From positions 1-24,589 of the forward strand of contig DILW01000180.1 in the NCBI GenBank assembly GCA_002425245.1: a stretch of 24,589 bases of DNA, written 5' to 3'. Positions within the stretch are counted from its first letter, which is position 1. Each line of letters begins with the position of its first letter. A program made the translations under genes and the position numbers. This stretch comes from Betaproteobacteria bacterium UBA5582 (GTDB lineage Bacteria; Pseudomonadota; Gammaproteobacteria; Burkholderiales; Rhodocyclaceae). Of this stretch, positions 1 to 8,500 are shown in pieces. The notes beneath the pieces are model-generated. The model was given only the letters and a program-made list of their open reading frames with translations, was not told the DNA's origin and searched no databases.

Positions 1-319
1 CGGCCTCGGCCCGTTCCAGCGCCAGCGCGGCATCGCGCGGGTCAAGGCGGGCGATCACCGCGCCAGCGGCGACCCTCTCGCCGACAGCCACCGGCAACGC
101 CTGAATGGTCGCTGCCACCTCGGCAGAAATACGCGCCTCGTTGCGCCCGATCACCGCCGCCGGTACGTTGCGCTCCGGATGCTGTGCCACGTCACCGAGC
201 GTCGCCAGGGTCGGTGGCGGCGGCAAGGCAAGCGGCGGTGCAGGCGGCGGTGCCTCGTCAGCACAAGCGGCAAGCAGGAGTATGAAACCCAGGATGGCGG
301 CAACAGGGAAAACTCTCAT
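1..319 (-). CDS. Efflux (RND/HlyD-type) periplasmic adaptor lipoprotein, 3' part missing
   Basis: Only the first 106 codons are present; the gene runs off the left edge. The ATG at 319 is preceded by GGAG and gives a lipoprotein signal peptide with a lipobox ending LAAC, so Cys19 would be lipidated and the protein anchored to a membrane facing the periplasm. A proline-rich linker follows (about residues 23-40), then a stretch with NEARISAEVAATI and VAVGERVAAGAVIARLD. That is the start of the biotinyl-lipoyl-like hairpin domain of membrane fusion proteins, which link an inner-membrane pump to an outer-membrane channel. The following DPRDAALALERAEA should begin the coiled-coil hairpin. It starts 26 bases after the trkH stop and is probably co-transcribed with it. 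Whether the partner is an RND or an ABC pump cannot be told from this window. Confidence 0.8.
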   Translation of the reverse strand, partial: MRVFPVAAILGFILLLAACADEAPPPAPPLALPPPPTLATLGDVAQHPERNVPAAVIGRNEARISAEVAATIQALPVAVGERVAAGAVIARLDPRDAALALERAEA

Positions 320-345
320 CTCAACTCCGCAAGACAGGCGCCGCT

Positions 346-1800
346 TTACTTGCGCCAGAAAGCCGGCGTCAATACGACCAACAAGGTGAATATTTCCAGA
401 CGGCCAAGCAACATCGCAAAAGTACACACCCAGGTCTGGAAGTCCCCTAGCACAGCATAGGTAGTGGCCGGTCCGACCAGGCCCAGACCGGGGCCGGTAT
501 TGTTCACGCTGGCCACCACGGCGCTGAAGGCAGTAACGATGTCGAGCCCGGTGAACGCCAGCAACAGGGTCATCGACACGATGCTGACCATATACACGAA
601 GGCAAAGGCGAGCACGGCGAAGAGCACCGACTGCGGTGCCGTCGCTCCGCCCAGGCGTACGTTGTACACCACCGACGGATGCATCGCCCTGACCAGCTCG
701 CGGTAAACCTGCTTGTACAACAACAGCGCACGCATCATCTTGATACCGCCGCCAGTAGACCCCGCACTGGTCGAAAAGCTGCACAGGAATAACATCCACA
801 GGCCGACGAACATTGGCCACTGGCCATAATCCACAGTCGAATAACCTGTCGTCGTAGCCACCGAAATGACGTTGAACAGGGCGTAACGGAACGCCGTATC
901 CATGTCGTGGAAGCTGCCTTCCTTCCACAGGTAATTGGCGAGCACGAAAACACTCACCAGCAATACGCCGAGATACCAGCCCGCTTCGGGGTCACGGCCA
1001 TAAACGAACACCGAGCGCCCGCTCAGGGCCAGGAAATGGGTGGCGTAGTTGATCCCGGAAAAGAGCATGAAGACGACACAGATCCACTCGATGGCCGGCG
1101 AGTTGAAATGGCCGAGGCTGGCATCGTAGGTGGAGAAACCGCCGAGCGAGACGGTCGAGAAGCTATGGCAGATGGCGTCGAACCAGCTCATCCCCGCCCA
1201 GCGGTAAGCGCCGGCGCAAAGAACGGTGATGGCCACGTAGATCAGCCACAAGCCCTTGGCCGTTTCGGTCACCCGCGGCGTCATCCGGTTGTCCTTCATC
1301 GGCCCGGGGATCTCGGCCTGCAGCATCTGCCGGCCACCGATGCCGAGCATGGGCAGAATGGCGACGACGAGCACGATCAGGCCCATGCCGCCCAGCCACT
1401 GCATCAGGTGACGCCATAAATTGATCGACACTGGCAATTTTTCCAGGCCGGACATCAGGGTCGCCCCGGTGGCAGTCAATCCCGATACGGCCTCGAAATA
1501 GGCATCGGTGTGCGACATTTCGAGGTGAATCATGAACGGCAGCGCCGCGAAGGCCGGCAAGACCGTCCACACCAGGACGACCAGCAGGAAGCCGTCGCGT
1601 ACGTTGAGATCGCGCTGGGTGTTCCGGTAGCGATACCAGAGGAAGGTGCCGCACAACATGGTCAGCAGGAAGACCTCGTCGTAGGCCCGCTGGGCGCCGT
1701 CGTCGCTGAGGTGCGAGACGGTGAGCGGAATCAGCATGGCCAGACCGAACAGCATCAGGATCATGCCGAGGGCACGATGGACGGGAGCAAAACGGGTCAC
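346..1800 (-). CDS. trkH: Trk potassium uptake system, membrane subunit TrkH
   Basis: This is the potassium-translocating inner-membrane subunit of the Trk system. It has 484 residues, close to the usual TrkH length, and about ten hydrophobic segments. The four pore loops of the superfamily are visible: TATGAT (109-114), SLGGFST (218-224), TTTGYST (316-322) and NNTGPGLG (433-440), each with the central glycine. The charged STSAGSTGGGIKMMR segment (343-357) before the last repeat is typical of TrkH. The start is a GTG at 1800 with GAGG a few bases upstream, 9 bases after the trkA stop, so trkA and trkH are almost certainly translated from one message. TrkA should gate this channel through nucleotide binding. 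An adaptor lipoprotein gene follows 26 bases downstream, which is not a usual trkH neighbour. Confidence 0.96.
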   Translation of the reverse strand: MTRFAPVHRALGMILMLFGLAMLIPLTVSHLSDDGAQRAYDEVFLLTMLCGTFLWYRYRNTQRDLNVRDGFLLVVLVWTVLPAFAALPFMIHLEMSHTDAYFEAVSGLTATGATLMSGLEKLPVSINLWRHLMQWLGGMGLIVLVVAILPMLGIGGRQMLQAEIPGPMKDNRMTPRVTETAKGLWLIYVAITVLCAGAYRWAGMSWFDAICHSFSTVSLGGFSTYDASLGHFNSPAIEWICVVFMLFSGINYATHFLALSGRSVFVYGRDPEAGWYLGVLLVSVFVLANYLWKEGSFHDMDTAFRYALFNVISVATTTGYSTVDYGQWPMFVGLWMLFLCSFSTSAGSTGGGIKMMRALLLYKQVYRELVRAMHPSVVYNVRLGGATAPQSVLFAVLAFAFVYMVSIVSMTLLLAFTGLDIVTAFSAVVASVNNTGPGLGLVGPATTYAVLGDFQTWVCTFAMLLGRLEIFTLLVVLTPAFWRK

Positions 1801-1809
1801 CGGCGCGCC

Positions 1810-3243
1810 TCAGACAAAATGGAAACCGACCTGGAACAGCTTTTCCACCTTCTTCACCAGCTTCTTGCGGGTGCAGAAGATGATCACATGGTCGTCGGCT
1901 TCGATTACCGTATCGTGATGCGCGATGACCACTTCGCCGTAACGGGTGATCGCCGTCCAGTCGTCGGTCTGACCAACGACGATGGGTTCCTCGAAATTGC
2001 GCACCAGGGCGGCGACGGTGACACCCTTGGGCCATTGCACCTCGTCGATACGCCGACCAACCACCTTGGAGGTGTTGCGGTCGCCGTGGGCGACGATCTC
2101 CAGCGCTTCGGCGGCACCCCGGCGCAGGGAGTGAACCTCGGCGACATCGCCCTGACGGACGTAGGCAAGCAAGGTACCGATCGATACCTGGGCCGGCGAA
2201 ATACCGATGTCGATCGGCCCGCCCTCGATCATTTCGGCGTAGGCGCGACGGTTGACCAGGGCGACCACGCGCCGGCAGCCCAGGCGCTTGGCCAGGCTCC
2301 CAGCCATGATGTTGTCTTCGTCGTCGTTGGTCATCGCCAGGAACAGGTCCATCTCCGCGATGTTTTCCTGCTCCAGCAGCTCTTCGTCGGTGGCATCGCC
2401 GCACAGCACCAGGGTGTCGTTCAGCTCGTTGGCCAGCAGTTCGGCACGCGGGCGCCGTCCTTCGATCAGCTTGACCTCGTAGCGATCTTCCAGCGACTTG
2501 GCCAGGCGCAGGCCGATATTGCCGCCACCGGCAATCATGATCCGCTCCACCCGACTGGTCTGGCGCCGCAACTGGTTGAGCACCGGATGGATGTTTTCCG
2601 TCGCGGCCAGCAGGAAAACCTCGTCGCCCGCCTTGACCACGGTGTCGCCCTCGGGAAAGACCGGCTGGTTGTCGCGGAAGATGGCGGCGATACGCGCGTC
2701 GATCTCCGGCGGCAGGTGGTCGCGCATGGTCTTGATCTGCTTACCCACCAGCAGGCCGCCTTCGTAGGCACGAACCGCCACCAGACAGACACGGCCGCGG
2801 GCGAAATTCAGCACCTGCAGGGCACGGGGAAATTCGATCAGGCGACGGATGTAATCGGTAATCACCTGTTCCGGACAGAGCGCAAAATCGACGGCAAAGT
2901 TGTCGGTCGCCAGCAGCGATTCGTCTTCGAGGAAGTCCCGCGAGCGCAGGCGGGCGATGCGGGTCGGGATGTTGAACACCGAGTGCGCCAGCTTGCAGGC
3001 AACCAGGTTGGCCTGATCGCTCTGGGTCACCGCAATCACCATATCGGCGTCCTCGCTGCCGGCACTGCGCAGCACCGAAGGCGTCGCCGCATCACCAACG
3101 ACGGTACGCAAGTCGAGGCGATCCTGCAGCTGCGACAGCCGCACCGGGTCCTGATCGACGATGGTGATGTCGTTTTCCTCGGAAACCAGGCCTTCAGCCA
3201 CGCTGGCGCCAACCTGGCCGGCACCGAGAATGATGATCTTCAT
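1810..3243 (-). CDS. trkA: Trk potassium uptake system, NAD-binding regulatory subunit TrkA
   Basis: This cytoplasmic peripheral subunit gates TrkH in response to bound nucleotide. The 477-residue protein has the expected duplicated RCK architecture. An N-terminal Rossmann fold starts with IILGAGQVGASVA (4-16) and has an acidic residue at the end of the second strand (VDQD, 29-32). A TrkA-C domain follows. A second Rossmann fold begins at IMIAGGGNIGLRLA (235-248), followed by a second TrkA-C domain ending near the C-terminus. It is slightly longer than E. coli TrkA (458). The ATG at 3243 is preceded by GAGGAG, which lies inside the last codons of the ntrX-like gene; only 2 bases separate that gene's stop from this start. 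This suggests translational coupling between the two-component genes and potassium uptake genes. Confidence 0.97.
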   Translation of the reverse strand: MKIIILGAGQVGASVAEGLVSEENDITIVDQDPVRLSQLQDRLDLRTVVGDAATPSVLRSAGSEDADMVIAVTQSDQANLVACKLAHSVFNIPTRIARLRSRDFLEDESLLATDNFAVDFALCPEQVITDYIRRLIEFPRALQVLNFARGRVCLVAVRAYEGGLLVGKQIKTMRDHLPPEIDARIAAIFRDNQPVFPEGDTVVKAGDEVFLLAATENIHPVLNQLRRQTSRVERIMIAGGGNIGLRLAKSLEDRYEVKLIEGRRPRAELLANELNDTLVLCGDATDEELLEQENIAEMDLFLAMTNDDEDNIMAGSLAKRLGCRRVVALVNRRAYAEMIEGGPIDIGISPAQVSIGTLLAYVRQGDVAEVHSLRRGAAEALEIVAHGDRNTSKVVGRRIDEVQWPKGVTVAALVRNFEEPIVVGQTDDWTAITRYGEVVIAHHDTVIEADDHVIIFCTRKKLVKKVEKLFQVGFHFV

Positions 3244-3245
3244 GC

Positions 3246-4511
3246 CTACTCCTCGCCGCGCTTGCCCAGACGGATGTCGAGTTGCTTGAGCTTGCGGTAG
3301 AGGTGGGTCCGTTCCAGTCCGGAACGCTCGGCCAGACGCGTCATGTTGCCGCCTTCCTGGCGCAGGTGATGCTCGAAGTACAGTTTCTCGAAAGCATCGC
3401 GGGCTTCGCGCAAGGGCTGTTCGAAAAGCGGCAGGAAGGACGGAGCCGGCGCCGCCTCATCAATCTCTTGCGGCATCACCCGGGCCACGTCGTCGGCGTT
3501 GATTTCTTCATCCAGCGCCGTCAGGGCGAGATTGCGCACCAGTCCATAGAGGGTGTTCCAGCCTGTCTCCTGGTGGCGTTTCCAGGGCAAGGTGCGCAAG
3601 GCATTGAGCGCAGCGGTCGAGAAACGACGCGGCGGCACTTCGCTGCGCTCGACGAAGTTGTTCAGCAGCAGCGCGGCGATCTCCGGCAGATCGTCCTCGT
3701 GACCGGCCAGTGTCGGCAAGGCCACCCAGATTTCTCCAAGGCGGGCCAGCAGCTTGCTGTCCCAGCCCTGCCCGGACAGGGCCGAAAGCGGCGTCGCGCA
3801 GCTCACTACCAGTTGCAGGTTGAGCTTTTCGGCGCGATCCAGCGCAAACGCCAGATTCATCTGCTGCATCTTGCCGAGTACCCCCAGGTCAGGCACGAAC
3901 AAGATGCCGCCGCCGGTCTTTTCCAGAGTCTCCTGGGTCAGCGCACTGCTTACCGTAGACAGATCGAGCCAGGGCGCACGCGGCGCCAGCAAAGTGCGCG
4001 CGGCAATCTCGCCCATGCCACCGGTGGCGCCCTTGATCAGCACCACCACGGCCTTGGCCGCCGCCTGTTCCAGACGACGCCGGAACTCACGGACGAAGGA
4101 CAGACGGGCAAAGGCTTCCAGGGTCAGCGGCGGCCGCTGCGGCGGCGTGTCGTGCTTGAGCGCCTTCTGCACGGTGGCCAGGAGTTTCTGCAGGCCAATC
4201 GGCTTTTCCAGGAAATCGAAGGCACCGAAACGGGTGGCCTCGACTGCCGTATCGATGGTCCCATGACCGGACATCATCACCACCGGCATGTTCAGATGCC
4301 CCCCGGCATGCCATTCCTTGAGCAGCGAGATGCCATCGGTGTCGGGCATCCAGATGTCGAGCAGGACCAGATCCGGTCGCAGTTCGCCGCGGATCCGGCG
4401 GGCGGCCGCGGCATTTTCGGCGAGGCGCACATCGTAGCCCTCGTCGCGCAGAATTTCGGAAAGCAGTTCGCGGATGCCGACTTCGTCATCAACGACCAGA
4501 ATGATTGCCAT
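3246..4511 (-). CDS. NtrX-like response regulator with degenerate AAA+ domain
   Basis: The probable partner of the NtrY-like kinase encoded just upstream. The 421-residue protein starts with a complete receiver domain: acidic pocket D8/D9, phospho-acceptor D52 in LDIWMPDTDG, S81 in MMSGHG, and K103 in LEKPI. It ends with a Fis-type helix-turn-helix (about 368-412; NMTRLAERSGLERTHLYRKL). The central region (about 130-345), which should be a sigma54-activating AAA+ ATPase, is altered. The Walker A position reads GATGGMGE (161-168) instead of the usual GESGTGKE. The Walker B position reads GGILFVPDLG instead of GGTLFLDEI. No GAFTGA loop is present, and the usual WPGNVREL motif is unrecognisable. 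An upstream in-frame ATG at 4577 exists, but the ATG at 4511 has a near-perfect Shine-Dalgarno and starts directly at the conserved receiver strand. It overlaps the ntrY end by 23 bases. Confidence 0.9.
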   Translation of the reverse strand: MAIILVVDDEVGIRELLSEILRDEGYDVRLAENAAAARRIRGELRPDLVLLDIWMPDTDGISLLKEWHAGGHLNMPVVMMSGHGTIDTAVEATRFGAFDFLEKPIGLQKLLATVQKALKHDTPPQRPPLTLEAFARLSFVREFRRRLEQAAAKAVVVLIKGATGGMGEIAARTLLAPRAPWLDLSTVSSALTQETLEKTGGGILFVPDLGVLGKMQQMNLAFALDRAEKLNLQLVVSCATPLSALSGQGWDSKLLARLGEIWVALPTLAGHEDDLPEIAALLLNNFVERSEVPPRRFSTAALNALRTLPWKRHQETGWNTLYGLVRNLALTALDEEINADDVARVMPQEIDEAAPAPSFLPLFEQPLREARDAFEKLYFEHHLRQEGGNMTRLAERSGLERTHLYRKLKQLDIRLGKRGEE

Positions 4512-6642
4512 GCTTGGCCTCCTTGTTCCGGACCAGAGGCAGGCGGATATCGATTTCCGCCCCCCCGGCCGGGGCATTGCTGATTTCTATACTACCCTGA
4601 TGCTCATCGACAATCTTCTTGACGATGGGCAATCCCAGCCCTGTTCCCCGGGCCTTGGTGGTGACATACGGTTCGAAAATGCGTGGCAGCAGTTCGACCG
4701 GGAAACCCGGCCCGTTGTCGGTGATGCGCAGCCGGGCACAACGTCCGGCCAGTTCGGTGAATACCTCGATCCGCCCGTCGTCACGCCCTTCCAGCGCGTC
4801 CTCGGCATTGCGCAGCAGGTTGTGAATGATCTGGCGCAGTTGCGTGGCATCGCCCTGGACCGGCGGCAGGCCCCGCTCCAGGTGCACCGAAAACTCGACG
4901 GCCGAGCTCTCGTACAAGCCAAGCACCTCTCCGAGCAGACCGTTGAGGTCGAGCGGCGCCACGGTCGGCGCCGGCATCCGCGCGTAGTCGCGAAAATCGT
5001 CGACCATGCGCTTCATCGCCTGAACCTGGCCGATGATGGTTTGCGTACCGCGCTCCAGCATCTCGGCATCGGCTTCACTCAGGCGGCTGGACAATTTGTG
5101 CTGGAGACGTTCGGCCGACAGCTGGATCGGCGTCAGCGGGTTCTTGATCTCGTGCGCCAGACGTCGTGCCACTTCACCCCAGGCGGCGCTACGCTGGGCC
5201 GCGATCAGACCGGTGACATCGTCGAACACCACCACGTCGCCCCCGCCACTGGCTTCGGGCAGCCGCGAAGCGCGAAACAGCAGCATCTGCGGCATGCCGT
5301 TCGGCCGTTCGAGTTCCAGCTGTGCCTGCCACTCGGGCTCGCCGGAGGCAGAAAATTTGTGGCGGACGAAATCGCCGATTGCCCGCTGGCGCGGCCAGTT
5401 TTCCGGAGGCAGGCCGATCAGGCCGGAAAAATCGTCTTCGAGGATGGTCAGGGCCCCCTCATTGACCGTGCGCAGGCGGAACTCGCGGTCGAACACCAGC
5501 ACCCCGGCCGACAGGTTGGCCAGGATCGATTCCAGGTAGGCGCGCGCCGACTCCAGTTCGCTGCGGTGGCGGTCGGTTTCGCGTCGGGCATCGTCGAGTT
5601 GCCGGGTCATGCGGTTGAACGACTGGGTGAGCACCCCCAGTTCGTCGCCGCTGTACACCGCCTGACGCTGTGAGAAGTCACCCTGGGCCACCGCCTGCGT
5701 GCCTTCAGCCAGGATGTACAGAGGCGCCACCAGCCGGCGGGCCATCCAGTAAGCCAGGGCAAAGGCGCTGAACAAGGCGACCAGCACAGTCAGGGTCAGG
5801 GTCAGCGCATAGATGCGGGTCAAGCCCTGGCGGGCGAGCTGCAACTCCTGATAATCACGATAAACCGCCTGCACCGCCTCGGCATCGAGCGCCAGGTTGG
5901 CCGGTACTACCGCCGTCAGCTGCAGGATGCGTGGTTCCTCGAACATCTCGCGCGGCGAGACCGGCAGCATGACGCGCAGGAACATCTCCTCCGCCTCGCC
6001 TTCGACTCCGCTCAAGCCCTGCGGCCCGCGCGCCTGCTTGAGCTGAGCCTGGCTCGGCAGCACCGGCAGCATGACCAGATCGCCGGTGGCACTGGCCAGC
6101 AGGTTGCCGTTGACCGAGAACAATGCCGCCGTCTCCACGCCCTTGTCCTCACGCAGGCGAAACAGCGCCGAGCGCCGGGACGGATCGGGAATCACCGACA
6201 ACTCGTCGGCAATGTCGCGGGCCTTGACGTTGAGGTCGGCAAGCAGCGAATCGAGTGCCGATCGGCCGAGATGCAAGCCCGATTCCAGCGCCTTTTCGAC
6301 ACGCACGTCGAACCAGCTTTCGATCGAGCGGGTCATGAACTGAACCGACACACCATAGACCAGCGCCCCGGGCAGGACAGCGATCACACCGAACATCAGC
6401 ATCAGGCGCAGCTTGAGGCGAGCACCGAAGACCTGAGCCTTGTAATCGCGCCACAAACTGCGCAACTGCCAGCCGACCAAAGCCACCATGCCGAGTGCCA
6501 GAACGACGTTGAGGCCGATCAGCAACGGGTAATTGCGCGAAAAGACAACGGTGTCGGCCGCTGTCGCCATCAGCAACAGGAACCACAGAATGCCGCCGAT
6601 GGCAGCGGCAAAAGCACCGACGGCAGCGACGACCCGCTTCAC
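4489..6642 (-). CDS. ntrY: NtrY-like transmembrane sensor histidine kinase
   Basis: This inner-membrane sensor kinase should phosphorylate the adjacent NtrX-like regulator. The 717-residue protein has three N-terminal membrane segments (about 4-28, 38-60, 76-101), a long extracytoplasmic domain (about 102-275) and a fourth membrane segment (about 277-300). These are followed by a HAMP linker (300-355), a PAS domain (about 368-480), a HisKA domain with H497 in RRLAHEIKNPLTP, and an ATPase domain with HNLLRNAEDAL (607-617), DNGPGFP and GTGLGLPIVKKI (666-677). The HAMP-PAS-kinase order is that of NtrY. It starts with GTG at 6642, and that GTGA overlaps the stop of the DUF4390 gene. The 3' end overlaps ntrX. 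NtrY/NtrX pairs have been linked to nitrogen metabolism, redox and envelope control in various Proteobacteria. The potassium-uptake genes downstream make an envelope or ionic cue plausible here, but that is inference. Confidence 0.93.
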   Translation of the reverse strand: MKRVVAAVGAFAAAIGGILWFLLLMATAADTVVFSRNYPLLIGLNVVLALGMVALVGWQLRSLWRDYKAQVFGARLKLRLMLMFGVIAVLPGALVYGVSVQFMTRSIESWFDVRVEKALESGLHLGRSALDSLLADLNVKARDIADELSVIPDPSRRSALFRLREDKGVETAALFSVNGNLLASATGDLVMLPVLPSQAQLKQARGPQGLSGVEGEAEEMFLRVMLPVSPREMFEEPRILQLTAVVPANLALDAEAVQAVYRDYQELQLARQGLTRIYALTLTLTVLVALFSAFALAYWMARRLVAPLYILAEGTQAVAQGDFSQRQAVYSGDELGVLTQSFNRMTRQLDDARRETDRHRSELESARAYLESILANLSAGVLVFDREFRLRTVNEGALTILEDDFSGLIGLPPENWPRQRAIGDFVRHKFSASGEPEWQAQLELERPNGMPQMLLFRASRLPEASGGGDVVVFDDVTGLIAAQRSAAWGEVARRLAHEIKNPLTPIQLSAERLQHKLSSRLSEADAEMLERGTQTIIGQVQAMKRMVDDFRDYARMPAPTVAPLDLNGLLGEVLGLYESSAVEFSVHLERGLPPVQGDATQLRQIIHNLLRNAEDALEGRDDGRIEVFTELAGRCARLRITDNGPGFPVELLPRIFEPYVTTKARGTGLGLPIVKKIVDEHQGSIEISNAPAGGAEIDIRLPLVRNKEAKHGNHSGR
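4518..4524 (-). promoter_or_regulatory. Strong Shine-Dalgarno fixing the ntrX-like start
   Basis: The minus strand reads AAGGAGG, 6 bases before the ATG at 4511. It lies inside the last codons of ntrY, so re-initiation on ntrX can happen without a leader. It favours the 4511 start over the longer in-frame option at 4577, which would add 22 residues unlike any receiver domain. Confidence 0.85.
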
Positions 6643-7244
6643 TTACCCTCCGTTGTCGTTGGCAGCGTCACCGGCCACCTCAGCCAGTTACCGCTGAGAT
6701 TCCAGTCCTTGTTGCCGAGCGCGTCAATCTGGAACGGCCGCGGCAACTGCCGGACATCGAGCTGCAGGCGCAGTGCGGCCTGGTAGGAGGCACCAGGGGT
6801 CAACCGTGGATCATCGCGGGCGATGACCAGCCAGTTGCGCATGCGGCGCAGCACCGCCAGCGCATCGCCAAGGGACTCGAAGGACTGATGCAGGCCGCCA
6901 CCGGTGCTCAGGCGGTATTGACGGGTCAGTGCGTGATACGAGAGCCGGTAGCTGAGACTGCGGCTGAGCAGCTTGTCGTCAAGCCAGTACCAGCGTTCGC
7001 GGGTCAATTCGAATTCGGCCACGAAGTGCAGCACGACCCCGCGATTGACCGCCTCTTCCAGACGCGGACTGAGGTCGAAATAGAAATCAGCCGACAGCAC
7101 CTGCCCCTCTTCGGTCGATGTCAGCGCCGGATTGAGCGCCTCGATTTCCGCCGCCCAGACCAGCGCCGGCAGCAGAAGCAAGAGCAGCGCCCCCCGGCGC
7201 AAGCGCTCAACCGCGCTTTTCAAGAAGGCAGTAATAGAAGCCAT
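6639..7244 (-). CDS. DUF4390 family protein
   Basis: The 201-residue protein has a short basic N-terminus and one strong hydrophobic segment (about 18-31, GALLLLLLPALVWA). This could be a signal peptide cleaved near AA-EIEALN or a membrane anchor, so most of the chain should be periplasmic. The rest has the DUF4390 look, with alternating strands, SADFYFDLSPRLEEAV, a WYWLDD stretch and an LSYHALTRQYRLS segment. Families of this type are regularly found just upstream of ntrY in betaproteobacteria, so a role in presenting a signal to the NtrY sensor domain is possible but unproven. I chose the ATG at 7244 because GGAG precedes it and it leads directly into the signal segment. It overlaps the rsmB end by 38 bases, and its stop forms GTGA with the ntrY start. 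Confidence 0.82.
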   Translation of the reverse strand: MASITAFLKSAVERLRRGALLLLLLPALVWAAEIEALNPALTSTEEGQVLSADFYFDLSPRLEEAVNRGVVLHFVAEFELTRERWYWLDDKLLSRSLSYRLSYHALTRQYRLSTGGGLHQSFESLGDALAVLRRMRNWLVIARDDPRLTPGASYQAALRLQLDVRQLPRPFQIDALGNKDWNLSGNWLRWPVTLPTTTEGK

Positions 7245-8466
7245 CACGCTCCGCATCGGGAAGAAGTTGTTCCTCGTGAGCCAAGCCAGCTGCCGCCTGA
7301 CGGCCGAGAAAACGCCTGATCTGCTCGCCATTCTCGGGGGGAAACACCGAACAGGTGGCATACAGGAGTTTACCGCCGGGCCGCAGCACCTGCCACAGCG
7401 CATCCAGTATCCGCGCCTGGGTAGCAGCAAAGCTGGCCACGTCTTCCGGGCGGCGCAACCACTTGGCGTCGGGATTGCGACGCACCACGCCGCTCGCCGT
7501 ACACGGCACGTCGGCCAGCACGGCATCGAAAGGCTGGCCGTCCCACCAATCGCCGAGGCGTACGCAATCGGCCGCCTGGACGCGGGCAGACAGGTGCAGG
7601 CGCCCCAGCCCCTCCTCCACCCGCCGGCAACGCGCCGGCTTGAGATCGAGCGCCAGCAAGTCGAGCTCGGCCCGCTCAAGCAGATGGGCGGTCTTGCCAC
7701 CGGGTGCCGCGCAGGCATCGAGTACGCGCTCGCCATCACGCGGCGCCAGAATCTCTGCTGCACGCTGGGCACCGGGGTCCTGCACCGAAACCAGGCCGTC
7801 GAAAAACCCCGGCAGCCGGTCAACAGGCTGCGGCGCGGCCAGCGCCAGGCCATCTTCGCCGACCGGGTGGGCGGCGATATCGATCGCCGTCAGTCGCTTC
7901 AGGTAGTCGGCACGGGAAATCCGGCGCCGATTGACGCGCAAGGCCATCGGCGGCGGCTGGTTGCCGGCGGCGACGATGCGCTGCCAGTCGTTCGGCCAGG
8001 CATTCCGCAACAGTTCGAGCCACCATCCGGGATGCTGGGCACTGGCTACCGGATCTGCCGCCACCGCGGCCAGCAGCGCTTCCCGTTGCCGCAGGAAATT
8101 GCGCAGAACGGCATTGACCAGTGCCCGAAACTTGCCATGCAGCATCTGCCCGGCAGCCGACACCGCCTGATCGACCACGGTATGCACGGCATCCGGGCGG
8201 GTTTCCAGGCGATACAGGGCAACCAGCAGCAAGGCACGGATTTCCTCAACCGCCAGCGGCCGCTCCAGCAGCCGGGCGAGGAAGAAATCACCTCGCCCGC
8301 AAGCCCGCAAGCTACCGTACACAAGGTCCTGGACAGCGGGTCGGGCCAACGGATCGACCCGGCCGAGCAGATTGTCGGCCAGGCTCTGCCCGGCGAACAC
8401 CGCGGCGTTGATACGGGCTGCTTCGCGCAAGGCGTAAGCGAGTGAATTGAAAGGCAGTCGCGACAT
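7207..8466 (-). CDS. rsmB: 16S rRNA (cytosine-967-C5)-methyltransferase RsmB
   Basis: This enzyme uses S-adenosylmethionine to methylate C967 of 16S rRNA. The 419-residue protein has an N-terminal NusB-like RNA-binding domain (about 5-130) and a C-terminal Rossmann methyltransferase domain. The SAM-binding motif DACAAPGGKTA lies at 250-260. Two cysteines match the two catalytic cysteines of the family: C322 in DVPCTASG and C372 in ATCSVFPPENGEQI, the latter being the nucleophile. Length and cysteine spacing are close to E. coli RsmB. It is the first gene of the seven-gene minus-strand run. In E. coli rsmB follows fmt directly; here a nuclease gene on the other strand separates them, so rsmB needs its own promoter in the short spacer or inside the nuclease gene. 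Confidence 0.97.
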   Translation of the reverse strand: MSRLPFNSLAYALREAARINAAVFAGQSLADNLLGRVDPLARPAVQDLVYGSLRACGRGDFFLARLLERPLAVEEIRALLLVALYRLETRPDAVHTVVDQAVSAAGQMLHGKFRALVNAVLRNFLRQREALLAAVAADPVASAQHPGWWLELLRNAWPNDWQRIVAAGNQPPPMALRVNRRRISRADYLKRLTAIDIAAHPVGEDGLALAAPQPVDRLPGFFDGLVSVQDPGAQRAAEILAPRDGERVLDACAAPGGKTAHLLERAELDLLALDLKPARCRRVEEGLGRLHLSARVQAADCVRLGDWWDGQPFDAVLADVPCTASGVVRRNPDAKWLRRPEDVASFAATQARILDALWQVLRPGGKLLYATCSVFPPENGEQIRRFLGRQAAAGLAHEEQLLPDAERDGFYYCLLEKRG

Positions 8467-8500
8467 AGGCGCAGATTATCGCACGGGGCATAATCCAGAC
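8467..8500. promoter_or_regulatory. Short divergent spacer between rsmB and the nuclease gene
   Basis: Only 34 bases separate the two divergent starts. Each strand has a -10-like hexamer: CATAAT at 8489-8494 on the plus strand and GATAAT at 8480-8475 on the minus strand. I see no convincing -35 for either. If real, both would start transcription almost at the start codon, giving very short or leaderless messages. Promoters inside the opposite genes are an equally good explanation. Confidence 0.3.

Noticed and set aside
1510..3300. Open reading frame of 596 codons on the plus strand, opposite trkA
   Set aside because: Low-complexity His/Gln/Asp-rich antisense translation with no motif or ribosome site; trkA on the other strand is complete.
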